DNA of 64,000 nucleotides, from positions 2,170,001 to 2,234,000 of the forward strand of contig NZ_CP192511.1 of NCBI RefSeq assembly GCF_050613185.1, read 5' to 3'. Position 1 is the first letter of the stretch. Each line of letters starts with the position of its first letter. A program made the translations under genes and the position numbers. The notes beneath the pieces are model-generated. The model did no database searches. It saw only the letters and a list, made by a program, of their open reading frames with translations, and was not told the DNA's origin. This document shows positions 8,780-16,796 of this stretch, one piece after another. This DNA comes from Chelonobacter sp050613185 (lineage in GTDB: Bacteria > Pseudomonadota > Gammaproteobacteria > Enterobacterales > Pasteurellaceae).

Positions 8780-10450
8780 ATGACTGAATCTTTTGCTCAA
8801 TTATTTGAAGAATCCCTAAAAGAACTTGAAACCCGTCAAGGTTCTATCGTTAACGGTACTGTTGTTGCTATCCAAAAAGGTTTTGTATTGGTTGACGCAG
8901 GTTTAAAATCTGAATCCGCAATTCCTGTTGAAGAATTTCTGAACGCCCAAGGCGAATTGGAAGTTAACGTCGGCGATTCAGTAAAAGTGGCATTGGACGC
9001 TGTTGAAGACGGCTTCGGTGAAACCAAGCTGTCTCGTGAAAAAGCGGTTCGCCATGAATCTTGGATCGAACTGGAAAAAGCCTACGAAGAACAAGCGACT
9101 GTTATCGGTTTAATCAACGGTAAAGTGAAAGGCGGCTTCACAGTTGAGTTGAACGGTGTGCGTGCATTCTTACCGGGTTCTCTGGTAGATACCCGTCCAA
9201 TCCGTGATACCTTGCATTTGGAAGGTAAAGAGTTAGAATTCAAAGTAATTAAACTGGATCAAAAACGCAACAACGTTGTTGTTTCCCGTCGTGCGGTTAT
9301 CGAAACCGAAAACAGCCAAGAACGCGAACAACTGTTGGAAAATCTGCAAGAAGACGCCGTGGTTAAAGGTATCGTTAAGAACTTGACCGACTACGGTGCG
9401 TTCGTCGATTTAGGCGGCGTAGACGGTTTGTTACACATCACTGACATGGCTTGGAAACGCGTTAAACACCCAAGCGAAATCGTGAACGTCGGTGACGAAA
9501 TCACCGTTAAAGTATTGAAATTCGACCGTGATCGCACGCGCGTATCTTTAGGCTTAAAACAATTAGGTCAAGATCCTTGGGTTGCTATCGCTGAAAATCA
9601 CCCTGTAAACAGCAAATTAAGCGGTAAAGTGACTAACTTGACCGACTACGGCTGCTTCGTTGAAATTTTAGACGGCGTTGAAGGTTTGGTTCACGTTTCA
9701 GAAATGGATTGGACCAACAAAAATATTCACCCGTCTAAAGTGGTTAGCGTCGGTGATGAAGTCGAAGTCATGGTATTGGAAATCGATGAAGAACGCCGTC
9801 GTATTTCTTTAGGCTTGAAACAATGTAAAGCGAACCCATGGCAGCAATTCGACGAGACCCACAAAAAAGGTGATCGCGTTGAAGGCAAAATCAAATCTAT
9901 TACTGACTTCGGTATCTTCATCGGTTTAGAAGGCGGTATCGATGGTCTGGTTCACTTGTCTGATATTTCTTGGAATGTTGCCGGTGAAGAAGCGGTTCGT
10001 AACTACAAAAAAGGTGACGAAGTGGCTGCCGTTGTGCTGCAAGTTGATGCAGTTAAAGAGCGTATCTCTTTAGGTATCAAGCAATTAGAAGAAGATCCGT
10101 TCAACAACTTCGTGGCTGCCACTAAAAAAGGCGCGGTTGTAACCGGGAAAGCGGTTGAAGTTGACGCGAAAGGTGTTAAAGTAGAACTGGAAGGCGGTGC
10201 AGAAGGTTATGTACGCGCGGCTGATTTAGCACGTGAGCGTGTTGAAGATGCGACTACCGTGGTTAGCGTTGGCGATGTCGTTGAAGCGAAATACACCGGT
10301 GTTGATCGTAAATCCCGTACCGTACACCTGTCAGTGCGTGCTAAAGACGAAGCGGAAGACAGCGCGGCAGTTGCAAATGTGAACAAGCAAGAAGAAGCTA
10401 TTCCGAATGCAATGGCTGAAGCATTCAAAGCGGCGTCTAAAAGCGAATAA
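8780..10450 (+). CDS. rpsA: 30S ribosomal protein S1
   Basis: S1 binds mRNA 5' regions and brings them to the 30S subunit. The 556-residue protein (557 in E. coli) starts MTESFAQLFEESL exactly as in the family and contains six S1 repeats of about 85 residues. Repeats 3-6 show the typical G-x-V-x-x-[IL]-T-D-[FY]-G-x-F pattern (for example VKNLTDYGAFVDLGGVDGLLHITDM). Codon use is strongly biased towards abundant codons, as expected of a highly expressed gene. It is followed by ihfB, the conserved cmk-rpsA-ihfB order. There is no Shine-Dalgarno directly before the ATG; the preceding region is AU-rich with a small upstream frame. Confidence 0.98.
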   Translation: MTESFAQLFEESLKELETRQGSIVNGTVVAIQKGFVLVDAGLKSESAIPVEEFLNAQGELEVNVGDSVKVALDAVEDGFGETKLSREKAVRHESWIELEKAYEEQATVIGLINGKVKGGFTVELNGVRAFLPGSLVDTRPIRDTLHLEGKELEFKVIKLDQKRNNVVVSRRAVIETENSQEREQLLENLQEDAVVKGIVKNLTDYGAFVDLGGVDGLLHITDMAWKRVKHPSEIVNVGDEITVKVLKFDRDRTRVSLGLKQLGQDPWVAIAENHPVNSKLSGKVTNLTDYGCFVEILDGVEGLVHVSEMDWTNKNIHPSKVVSVGDEVEVMVLEIDEERRRISLGLKQCKANPWQQFDETHKKGDRVEGKIKSITDFGIFIGLEGGIDGLVHLSDISWNVAGEEAVRNYKKGDEVAAVVLQVDAVKERISLGIKQLEEDPFNNFVAATKKGAVVTGKAVEVDAKGVKVELEGGAEGYVRAADLARERVEDATTVVSVGDVVEAKYTGVDRKSRTVHLSVRAKDEAEDSAAVANVNKQEEAIPNAMAEAFKAASKSE

Positions 10451-10467
10451 TTAATTGAACTTCACAT

Positions 10468-10491
10468 GCGGATACCAAGTGCGGTATCCGC
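10468..10491 (+). promoter_or_regulatory. Hairpin carrying an uptake signal between rpsA and ihfB
   Basis: A perfect 9-bp stem (GCGGATACC with GGTATCCGC) closes a 6-nt loop, and the uptake signal AAGTGCGGT at 10477-10485 spans loop and stem. No T-run follows, so it is not a standard terminator; it may stall or stabilise mRNA ends, or attenuate ihfB. Confidence 0.5.
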
Positions 10492-10509
10492 TCAAAATGA
10501 GGAGGCAGC

Positions 10510-10794
10510 ATGACTAAATCAGAGCTTATCGAGAGTTTGATTCAACAAAATCATACGATTCCGGTGAAAAGCGTAGAGAATGCAGTTAAGAGTATCCTTG
10601 AATCCATGTCGCAAACCCTGGAAAACGGGGATCGCATTGAAATTCGCGGATTCGGCAGTTTTTCGCTCCACTACCGTCAGCCACGTGTCGGACGCAATCC
10701 GAAAACGGGTGACAAAGTGGATTTGGACGCGAAATATGTTCCTCATTTTAAAGCGGGTAAAGAGCTGAGAGAGCGCGTGAATCAGTCCAATTAA
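10510..10794 (+). CDS. ihfB: Integration host factor subunit beta
   Basis: IhfB pairs with IhfA to form a sequence-specific DNA-bending protein of the nucleoid. The 94-residue protein starts MTKSELIESL and has the DNABII core GDRIEIRGFGSFSL followed by the DNA-inserting arm with RVGRNPKTG, including the proline that wedges into the minor groove. The beta subunit is favoured over HU or IhfA by the rpsA neighbourhood and by the start sequence. The ribosome site GAGGAGG is very strong. A terminator follows directly. Confidence 0.97.
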   Translation: MTKSELIESLIQQNHTIPVKSVENAVKSILESMSQTLENGDRIEIRGFGSFSLHYRQPRVGRNPKTGDKVDLDAKYVPHFKAGKELRERVNQSN

Positions 10795-10800
10795 ATAATA

Positions 10801-10828
10801 AAACGGTACTTAAATGGTGCCGTTTTTT
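10801..10828 (+). terminator. Rho-independent terminator after ihfB
   Basis: The 9-bp stem AAACGGTAC/GTGCCGTTT (one G-U pair) with a 7-nt loop is followed by a run of T (10823-10828). Confidence 0.85.
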
Positions 10829-10954
10829 ATTGCCTGCAATTGAGCAAACCGCACTTTTTCGATTAAACGGAAATAAATCGCGGATTTATCTATATGCTTG
10901 ATATGATTTTTGGCATAATAGGGGGGTGTTTGCTATAAAATTCAGGAGAATAGA

Positions 10955-11251
10955 ATGATTAAATACATTTTAGGCTTTGCTATCGTACTGGCAATTGTCA
11001 TTGTGGCGATTACCATTGGTGCGGATAATGATCAGGTGATTTCATTTAACTACATCATCGCAAAAAGCGAATTGCAATTATCCTCGCTTGCCGCCATTTT
11101 ATTTGGTTTGGGCTTATTACTCGGTTGGCTAATCTGTGCATTCTTTGTATTACGCCTGAAAGTCAAAAATTTCCGCTTGACCCGCCAAATTAACCGTCAA
11201 ACGCAGCAAATCACTGAATTGACCGCTAGCCGTGATAAAACAGTCGTGTAA
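10955..11251 (+). CDS. lapA: Lipopolysaccharide assembly protein A (YciS)
   Basis: A 98-residue inner-membrane protein with two predicted membrane spans, at about residues 3-20 and 45-70, and a basic cytoplasmic tail predicted to form a coiled coil (RLTRQINRQTQQITEL). In E. coli LapA acts with LapB to control LpxC turnover and LPS assembly at the inner membrane. Identification rests on position (lapA-lapB-pyrF-yciH, as in E. coli), topology and length. The Shine-Dalgarno is AGGAG, 7 bases before ATG. Stop and lapB start are 5 nt apart, so they form one transcript. Confidence 0.92.
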   Translation: MIKYILGFAIVLAIVIVAITIGADNDQVISFNYIIAKSELQLSSLAAILFGLGLLLGWLICAFFVLRLKVKNFRLTRQINRQTQQITELTASRDKTVV

Positions 11252-11256
11252 TCTCA

Positions 11257-12441
11257 ATGCTTGAATTACTTTTCCTGTTATTGCCCGTTGCCGCCCTTTA
11301 TGGCTGGTATATGGGGTATCGTAATGCTAAAAAAGGGCAGGACGAAGTCAGCAACAAGTTGTCCCGTGATTATGTCACCGGGGTAAATTTTTTGCTTTCT
11401 AACCAACAAGAAAAGGCGGTGGATCTGTTTTTGGATATGCTGCAAAAACAAGAAAATGAAAACGACATTCACAGCGACTCGCAATTTGAAGCCTCGCTAA
11501 CCCTCGGCAATCTATTCCGTTCGCGCGGCGAAGTGGATCGTGCGATTCGTATTCACCAAAATTTAGTCGAAGATCCGAATTTCAGTTTTGATCAGAAATT
11601 ATTAGCCAAACAGCAACTTTCGTTTGATTATATGAAAGTCGGTTTTTTGGACCGGGCGGAAAATATTTATATCAGTCTGGTTGATGAGCCGGAATTTGCC
11701 AATAATGCGTTGAAACAACTGGCAAAAATCTATCAGAAAACCAAAGAATGGAAAAAAGCGATAGATGTCACGGAAAAGCGTCAGAAAGTGTTTCCCAAAG
11801 CGAATAATACCGAATTGGCGCATTATTATTGCGAATATGTTGCCGCCGAAGAATTACCGAGCAAAGAGAACAAACATTATTTAACCCGTGCGTTAGAGGT
11901 GTCTGCCGATTGTGTTAGAGCCTCAATCGAATTAGCCTATATCGAAATGCGCGAACAGCAATTTCAAACCGCGATCGAACATTTTCAAAACATTTTATCA
12001 CAAAATCCGGCTTTTTTATCGGAAGTGTTACCGCACTTGAAATGGTGTTACCAGCAATTACAGCAAGAAAATAATTATGAGTTATTTTTAATCAAAGCTA
12101 AACAACAATACAAAAGCGGGGCAATCGAGCTGGCATTAGCCGAATTGATTGATAAAAAGAGCGGTGCCGCCGTTGCACAGGCGAATTTATATCAGCAACT
12201 CAATGACATTCCGAGTATGGATATTTTCAACCGTTTGATTCAATACGATATTGATGAGGCGGAAAATGGCCGGGCCAAAGAGAGTTTGGTGCGTTTACAG
12301 CAGCTGGTCGAAAATAAAATCGGGCAAAGTTTTTCCTACCGCTGTTCCCACTGCGGCTATCGTAGCCACCGCTTGGTGTGGAATTGTCCGTCGTGCAACA
12401 AATGGGAAACCATCAAACCGGTGGACGGGCAGTATCAGTAA
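11257..12441 (+). CDS. lapB: Lipopolysaccharide assembly protein B (YciM)
   Basis: LapB adjusts LPS synthesis by presenting LpxC to FtsH. The 394-residue protein has an N-terminal membrane anchor (LLFLLLPVAALYGWYMGYR), a long series of TPR helices (about residues 65-340) and a C-terminal rubredoxin-like zinc ribbon. The zinc cysteines are visible as C363, C366, C377 and C380 (CSHCGY...CPSC). This domain order is diagnostic for LapB. It is the second gene of the lapAB pair, with pyrF 85 bp downstream. Confidence 0.96.
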   Translation: MLELLFLLLPVAALYGWYMGYRNAKKGQDEVSNKLSRDYVTGVNFLLSNQQEKAVDLFLDMLQKQENENDIHSDSQFEASLTLGNLFRSRGEVDRAIRIHQNLVEDPNFSFDQKLLAKQQLSFDYMKVGFLDRAENIYISLVDEPEFANNALKQLAKIYQKTKEWKKAIDVTEKRQKVFPKANNTELAHYYCEYVAAEELPSKENKHYLTRALEVSADCVRASIELAYIEMREQQFQTAIEHFQNILSQNPAFLSEVLPHLKWCYQQLQQENNYELFLIKAKQQYKSGAIELALAELIDKKSGAAVAQANLYQQLNDIPSMDIFNRLIQYDIDEAENGRAKESLVRLQQLVENKIGQSFSYRCSHCGYRSHRLVWNCPSCNKWETIKPVDGQYQ

Positions 12442-12526
12442 ATAATTTTGGCAAAAATGTGCTCAGCCACATTTAAGATGAAGATAAACAGACCCTCGTA
12501 TTTCAGCTAAATAAAAAGGAAACAGT

Positions 12527-13219
12527 ATGGACAGTAAAGTTATCGTTGCACTTGATTATGAAACGGAACGGCAAGCCCTGAATTTGGTGGATCAAATTGA
12601 TCCGAGCTTGTGCCGTTTAAAAGTCGGCAAAGAAATGTTTACCACTTTGGGAACGGATTTTGTCAAACAACTGCATAGCCGTGGCTTTGATGTGTTTCTG
12701 GATCTGAAATTCCATGATATTCCGAACACGGTGGCAAGAGCGGTGCGCTCGGCGGCGGATTTGGGCGTGTGGATGGTCGATGTCCATGCCAGCGGCGGTT
12801 TGCGCATGATGGAAACGGCAAAAAAAATCCTTGAGCCGTATGGCAAAGAAGCGCCGATTTTGATTTCTATCACGGTGTTGACCAGCATGGAAGATGTGGA
12901 TTTATTGCAAATCGGTTTGAATGCCTCCCCAATGGAGCAGGTGATTCGTTTGGCGCGTTTGAGCCAGCGTGCCGGATTGGACGGTGTGGTATGTTCGCCG
13001 CAAGAGGTCGAGATTTTGCGTGCCAACTGTGGCAAAGACTTCAAATTGATCACCCCGGGCATTCGTCCCGAAGGGGCGGAATTTGGCGATCAACGTCGGG
13101 TGATGAGCCCGAAAGAAGCCATCGAAGCCGGTTCGGATTATCTGGTTGTCGGTCGCCCGATCACCTTGGCGGAAGATCCGGTCGGGGTGTTAAAAAGTAT
13201 TAATGCTGCGATTGCCTAA
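12527..13219 (+). CDS. pyrF: Orotidine 5'-phosphate decarboxylase
   Basis: PyrF makes UMP from OMP, the last step of de novo pyrimidine synthesis. The 230-residue TIM barrel starts KVIVALDYET, contains the catalytic D-x-K-x-x-D tetrad in LDLKFHDIPNTVARA, and ends with the phosphate-binding TPGIRP and DYLVVGRPIT loops. Length is normal. The Shine-Dalgarno AAAGGA is good. yciH follows 8 nt later, so the two genes are co-transcribed. Confidence 0.97.
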   Translation: MDSKVIVALDYETERQALNLVDQIDPSLCRLKVGKEMFTTLGTDFVKQLHSRGFDVFLDLKFHDIPNTVARAVRSAADLGVWMVDVHASGGLRMMETAKKILEPYGKEAPILISITVLTSMEDVDLLQIGLNASPMEQVIRLARLSQRAGLDGVVCSPQEVEILRANCGKDFKLITPGIRPEGAEFGDQRRVMSPKEAIEAGSDYLVVGRPITLAEDPVGVLKSINAAIA

Positions 13220-13227
13220 GGTTGAAA

Positions 13228-13548
13228 ATGTCGAATAACCCTCTCGTTTATTCCACCGCAACCGGTCGGGTGAAAGCGGAAAAACCGCAAGAAGTGATTG
13301 CCCGAGGCGATGGTATTGTGCGCATCCAACGCCAAGTCAGCGGACGTAAAGGCAAAGGCGTTTCCGTGATCACCGGCTTGGCTTTGCCGAGTGTCGAATT
13401 GGAAAAAATAGCGTCGGAGTTGAAAAAGCGCTGCGGCTGCGGCGGTTCGGTAAAAAACGGCACGATTGAAATCCAAGGCGAAAACCGTGAATTATTAAAG
13501 CAGCTTTTGCAACAAAAAGGCTATCAGGTCAAGTTGGCCGGCGGCTGA
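13228..13548 (+). CDS. yciH: SUI1/eIF1-family translation factor YciH
   Basis: A 106-residue protein with the SUI1 fold, related to eukaryotic initiation factor 1. It has the family block VRIQRQVSGRKGKGVSVITG and the cysteine-glycine stretch KKRCGCGGSVK followed by IEIQG, close to E. coli YciH. YciH has been linked to initiation fidelity and stress translation; its exact role is unsettled. I chose ATG 13228 (MSNNPLVYSTATGR) over an in-frame TTG two codons upstream, because AAGG lies at a proper distance and homologues start here. It is the last gene of the lapAB-pyrF-yciH unit. Confidence 0.94.
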   Translation: MSNNPLVYSTATGRVKAEKPQEVIARGDGIVRIQRQVSGRKGKGVSVITGLALPSVELEKIASELKKRCGCGGSVKNGTIEIQGENRELLKQLLQQKGYQVKLAGG

Positions 13549-13578
13549 GCTATCTACCGAATAGCAGTATAACCACTG

Positions 13579-13615
13579 GCGTCTTTGCTGATTATATTAG
13601 CAAAGACGCTTTTCT
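13579..13615 (+). terminator. Rho-independent terminator after yciH
   Basis: A perfect 11-bp stem (GCGTCTTTGCT with AGCAAAGACGC) and 9-nt loop are followed by TTTTCTTTTT. Confidence 0.9.
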
Positions 13616-13713
13616 TTTTAATTGAATCACTAATTTTCGTTATTGAAATAAATTTACTTGTGTGATTACCTTCCGTTATTTATAACCATTTAAAATTACT
13701 ATCAAATAAATAA

Positions 13714-13729
13714 TTTGATAGATATCACA
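13714..13729. promoter_or_regulatory. CRP-like site upstream of glpF
   Basis: TTTGA-TAGATA-TCACA matches the CRP consensus TGTGA-N6-TCACA at 9 of 10 positions. It lies about 125 bp before glpF. Glycerol operons are known CRP targets, so catabolite control is plausible. The 304-bp gap 13549-13852 holds this site, the yciH terminator and a leader hairpin; I see no gene in it. Confidence 0.55.
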
Positions 13730-13776
13730 ATCTCGAAATAATACGCTTTCTAAAAATAATGATATTGGTTAAATTG

Positions 13777-13808
13777 CATTTAAATTTTCTAAAAAGAAAA
13801 TTTAAATG
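13777..13808. promoter_or_regulatory. AT-rich perfect inverted repeat in the glpF leader
   Basis: CATTTAAATTTTCT and its exact complement are separated by AAAA (14-bp stem). It sits 44 bp before the glpF start codon and could be an mRNA stem-loop or a repressor operator. No T-run follows. Confidence 0.5.
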
Positions 13809-13852
13809 TTCGTTTGACTTAACTTTGTTTAACCAAGCACGGAGATGTTGAA

Positions 13853-14650
13853 ATGGAAAGATCGCTTAAAGCCGCATGTATCGGCGAGTTTTTAGGAACG
13901 GGATTGCTTATTTTCTTCGGAGTTGGCTGTGTCGCCGCTTTGAAAGTGGCGGGCGCTGGTTTTGGACAGTGGGAAATCAGTATTATGTGGGGAATGGGGG
14001 TTGCCCTTGCGGTGTATGCGACTGCGGGGGTGTCTGGAGCACACTTGAATCCTGCCGTCACCATTGCACTATGGAAATTTGCCTGTTTTGACGGCAAAAA
14101 AGTCCTGCCTTATATTTTATCACAGGTTGCCGGTGCATTTTGTGCGGCAGCGCTGGTTTACTTTTTATACCGCAATTTATTTATTGAATTTGAAACGGTG
14201 AATAATATTGTGCGTGGCAGCCAAGAGAGTTTAAGCCTCGCCGGAACATTCTCAACTTATCCGCATCCGGCATTGGGGCTGGCTCAGGCATTTGCCGTGG
14301 AAATGGTGATCACCGCCGTTCTAATGGCGTTGATTTTAGCGTTGACCGATGACGGTAATGGTTTGCCGCGTGGACCGTTAGCGCCATTATTAATCGGGAT
14401 TTTGATTGCAGCCATTGGCGGGGCAATGGGCCCTTTGACCGGGTTTGCGATGAATCCGGCACGTGATTTTGGTCCGAAATTGTTTGCTTATTTGGCGGGT
14501 TGGGGGGATATTGCCATGACCGGCGGGCAAGCAGTACCTTACGCATTAGTTCCGATTTTTGCTCCCATTATCGGCGCTTTGATCGGGGCTTATGCCTACC
14601 AACGTTTGATTAATAAAAATTTACCTTGTAACACTTGCCAAATCGACTAA
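13853..14650 (+). CDS. glpF: Glycerol uptake facilitator, aquaglyceroporin
   Basis: GlpF lets glycerol diffuse across the inner membrane. The 265-residue protein has six membrane spans and both aquaporin half-helix motifs: HLNPAVTIALW after the second span and AMNPARDFGPK after the fifth. The residue after the second NPA is R, followed by D, as in glycerol channels. It is 21 nt upstream of glpK; capture of glycerol by the kinase drives net uptake. The Shine-Dalgarno is GGAG, 8 bases before ATG. A CRP-like site and an inverted repeat lie in the leader. Confidence 0.96.
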   Translation: MERSLKAACIGEFLGTGLLIFFGVGCVAALKVAGAGFGQWEISIMWGMGVALAVYATAGVSGAHLNPAVTIALWKFACFDGKKVLPYILSQVAGAFCAAALVYFLYRNLFIEFETVNNIVRGSQESLSLAGTFSTYPHPALGLAQAFAVEMVITAVLMALILALTDDGNGLPRGPLAPLLIGILIAAIGGAMGPLTGFAMNPARDFGPKLFAYLAGWGDIAMTGGQAVPYALVPIFAPIIGALIGAYAYQRLINKNLPCNTCQID

Positions 14651-14671
14651 TTAAAATAACAGGAGATGATT

Positions 14672-16183
14672 ATGTCTGACAAAAAATACATTATTGCGTT
14701 AGATCAAGGAACAACCAGCTCGCGCGCATTGATTTTGGATCATGATGCCAATGTGGTGAGCGTGGCACAGCGTGAATTTACCCAAATTTATCCGCAAGCC
14801 GGTTGGGTTGAGCATAACCCGATGGAGATTTGGGCGACACAAAGTTCAACCTTGAATGAAGCGGTTGCAATGGCGGGCATTACACCGGACAGTATTGCGG
14901 CAATCGGTATCACCAACCAACGTGAAACCACGATTGTGTGGGAAAAGGAGAGCGGTAAACCGATTTACAATGCGATTGTGTGGCAATGCCGCCGTACTGC
15001 CGATATTTGCGAGCGGCTGAAAGCAAACGGACATGAAGAATATATCAAAGCCACAACCGGCTTGGTGGTTGACCCGTATTTTTCCGGCACCAAAGTTAAA
15101 TGGATTTTGGATAACGTGGAAGGGGCGCGTGAAAAAGCAGAGCGCGGTGAGTTGTTGTTTGGCACGGTAGATACTTGGTTAGTATGGAAATTAACCCAAG
15201 GCCGCGCCCATGTCACCGATTATACCAATGCCTCCCGAACTATGCTGTTCAATATTCATACCATGCAATGGGACGAGAAAATGCTGGAAATTTTGGGTGT
15301 GCCGCGTTCGATGTTGCCGGAGGTGAAAAAATCCTCCGAGATTTATGGACAAACCAACATCGGCGGGCAAGGCGGGGTGCGGATTCCGGTGGCAGGAATT
15401 GCCGGCGATCAGCAAGCCGCACTTTACGGACATCTGTGTGTGAATCCGGGAATGGCAAAAAATACCTACGGCACGGGCTGTTTCTTATTAATGAATACCG
15501 GCGACAAAGCGGTACGTTCGCAAAACGGCTTGTTGACCACCATTGCGTGTAAAAGCGACGGTTCGCCCTGTTATGCGCTGGAAGGCTCAATCTTTATGGG
15601 CGGCGCTTCGATTCAATGGCTACGTGACGAATTGAAAATCGTACATGACAGCTATGATTCCGAGTATTTCGCGCAAAAAGTGCCGGATTGCAACGGCGTT
15701 TATGTCGTGCCGGCCTTTACCGGACTGGGCGCACCATATTGGGATCCGTATGCGCGCGGGGCGATTATGGGCTTGTCACGTGGTGCGAACCGCAACCACA
15801 TTGTACGTGCGACCTTAGAATCGATTGCCTATCAAACCCGTGATGTGTTGGAAGCCATGCAATCCGATTCCGGCGATAGCCTGAAAAAACTGCGTGTGGA
15901 TGGCGGTGCGACTGCGAATAACTTCTTAATGCAGTTCCAAGCGGATATTCTGAATGCGGATGTGGAACGTCCGAAAGTGAAAGAAGTGACCGCACTTGGG
16001 GCTGCCTACCTAGCCGGTTTGGCGACCGGTTTCTGGAAGGATCTGGATGAGCTGAAAGATAAAGCCAGTATCGAACGCACTTTCACGCCGGACGGCTGCG
16101 AAGAAAAACGCGCCCGGCGTTATAAAGGCTGGAAGAAAGCGGTAAAACGCGCACTGGCTTGGGAAAAAGACGACGAAGAATAA
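14672..16183 (+). CDS. glpK: Glycerol kinase
   Basis: GlpK phosphorylates glycerol with ATP to glycerol-3-phosphate in the cytosol. The 503-residue FGGY-family protein begins KKYIIALDQGTTSSRALI, with the phosphate-binding loop, and contains the WQCRRTA and GTVDTWLVWKLTQG blocks and the adenosine-site region RVDGGATANNFLMQ. I start at ATG 14672 because AGGAG is six bases upstream; the in-frame ATG at 14666 directly abuts it. It is in one operon with glpF. A stem-loop framed by two oppositely oriented uptake signals follows. Confidence 0.97.
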   Translation: MSDKKYIIALDQGTTSSRALILDHDANVVSVAQREFTQIYPQAGWVEHNPMEIWATQSSTLNEAVAMAGITPDSIAAIGITNQRETTIVWEKESGKPIYNAIVWQCRRTADICERLKANGHEEYIKATTGLVVDPYFSGTKVKWILDNVEGAREKAERGELLFGTVDTWLVWKLTQGRAHVTDYTNASRTMLFNIHTMQWDEKMLEILGVPRSMLPEVKKSSEIYGQTNIGGQGGVRIPVAGIAGDQQAALYGHLCVNPGMAKNTYGTGCFLLMNTGDKAVRSQNGLLTTIACKSDGSPCYALEGSIFMGGASIQWLRDELKIVHDSYDSEYFAQKVPDCNGVYVVPAFTGLGAPYWDPYARGAIMGLSRGANRNHIVRATLESIAYQTRDVLEAMQSDSGDSLKKLRVDGGATANNFLMQFQADILNADVERPKVKEVTALGAAYLAGLATGFWKDLDELKDKASIERTFTPDGCEEKRARRYKGWKKAVKRALAWEKDDEE

Positions 16184-16207
16184 ACCGCACTTTGCGTATT
16201 TTTGTTT

Positions 16208-16240
16208 AACCACTGTGCCAAATCAGGGCAGTGGTTATTT
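16208..16240 (+). terminator. Terminator after glpK, framed by inverted uptake signals
   Basis: The 8-bp stem AACCACTG/CAGTGGTT is followed by ATTTTATTTA. An uptake signal in each orientation (16184-16192 and 16252-16260) flanks it and could pair to form a longer stem. Confidence 0.7.
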
Positions 16241-16262
16241 TATTTATACGAAAGTGCGGTTT

Positions 16263-16411
16263 TTACACGGATAAAATGTGATCTATTTCAAATATTTTGG
16301 GTTTTTGACCGCACTTTGTGGTGAGAATCATCAAAACTGCTTTCTAGATCGAGCAAGATTTGATAATCTGTGCGCTTTCTTGAAAACCGCCCCAAAAGGC
16401 GGTTATTTTAT
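16263..16411 (+). other. Noncoding stretch ending in a terminator; possible small RNA or leader
   Basis: No convincing gene is present. The segment ends in a strong hairpin at 16385-16404 (AACCGCC-6 nt-GGCGGTT) followed by ATTTTATTT, only 37 bp before the next start codon. A terminator in that place implies a short transcript that ends there, or attenuation of the downstream gene. An uptake signal lies near 16309. Confidence 0.3.
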
Positions 16412-16440
16412 TTATAACAATATAAAAAACGGAGTATATT

Positions 16441-16665
16441 ATGTCAGCTACTTTAATTGAAGTTCTTGGGTATATTGCAACTGCATTTGTCGCCGGTTCA
16501 TTTTTATTAAGCTCTATGCTGTATTTACGTTTGATTAATGCGATTGGCGCAATGATGTTTATTGTCTATGGGATATTGATTGCCTCGATGCCGGTGGTGT
16601 TGCTGAACGTGTTTATCACTGTGGTGAATATTTATCAGATAATTAAATTAAAACGCCGGGCGTAA
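16441..16665 (+). CDS. Small two-span membrane protein, CBU_0592-like
   Basis: A 74-residue hydrophobic protein with two or three predicted membrane spans (about residues 7-26, 31-48 and 49-68) and a short basic end (KLKRRA). The sequence resembles the CBU_0592-like small membrane proteins related to YgjV, whose function is unknown. GGAG lies about 8 bases before ATG, and a strong terminator follows the stop, so it is a stand-alone expressed gene. No functional inference is possible beyond membrane location. Confidence 0.75.
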   Translation: MSATLIEVLGYIATAFVAGSFLLSSMLYLRLINAIGAMMFIVYGILIASMPVVLLNVFITVVNIYQIIKLKRRA

Positions 16666-16722
16666 TCGCACCGAGCGTGTTAAAAGACGGCGAAGCGTAG
16701 ACCGCACTTCGGATGTTACTTT

Positions 16723-16757
16723 AACCACTGTTACTGTTTTAGTGACAGTGGTTTTTT
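16723..16757. terminator. Bidirectional terminator
   Basis: A 13-bp stem (AACCACTGTTACT with AGTGACAGTGGTT, one G-U pair) with loop GTTTT is followed by T6. It lies between the small membrane gene and the convergent antiporter gene. Its stem base shares AACCACTG with the glpK terminator. Confidence 0.85.
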
Positions 16758-16796
16758 AATTCGGTTGCGTAGACGCTAATCCGTATTCCGACTGAA

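Noticed and set aside
12455..12474. Inverted repeat AAATGTG-CTCAGC-CACATTT between lapB and pyrF as terminator
   Set aside because: The stem is only 7 bp and no T-run follows; it lies within a likely operon.
16278..16460. 60-codon frame on the plus strand
   Set aside because: It runs through a terminator and over the start of the real membrane-protein gene, with no ribosome site or homology.
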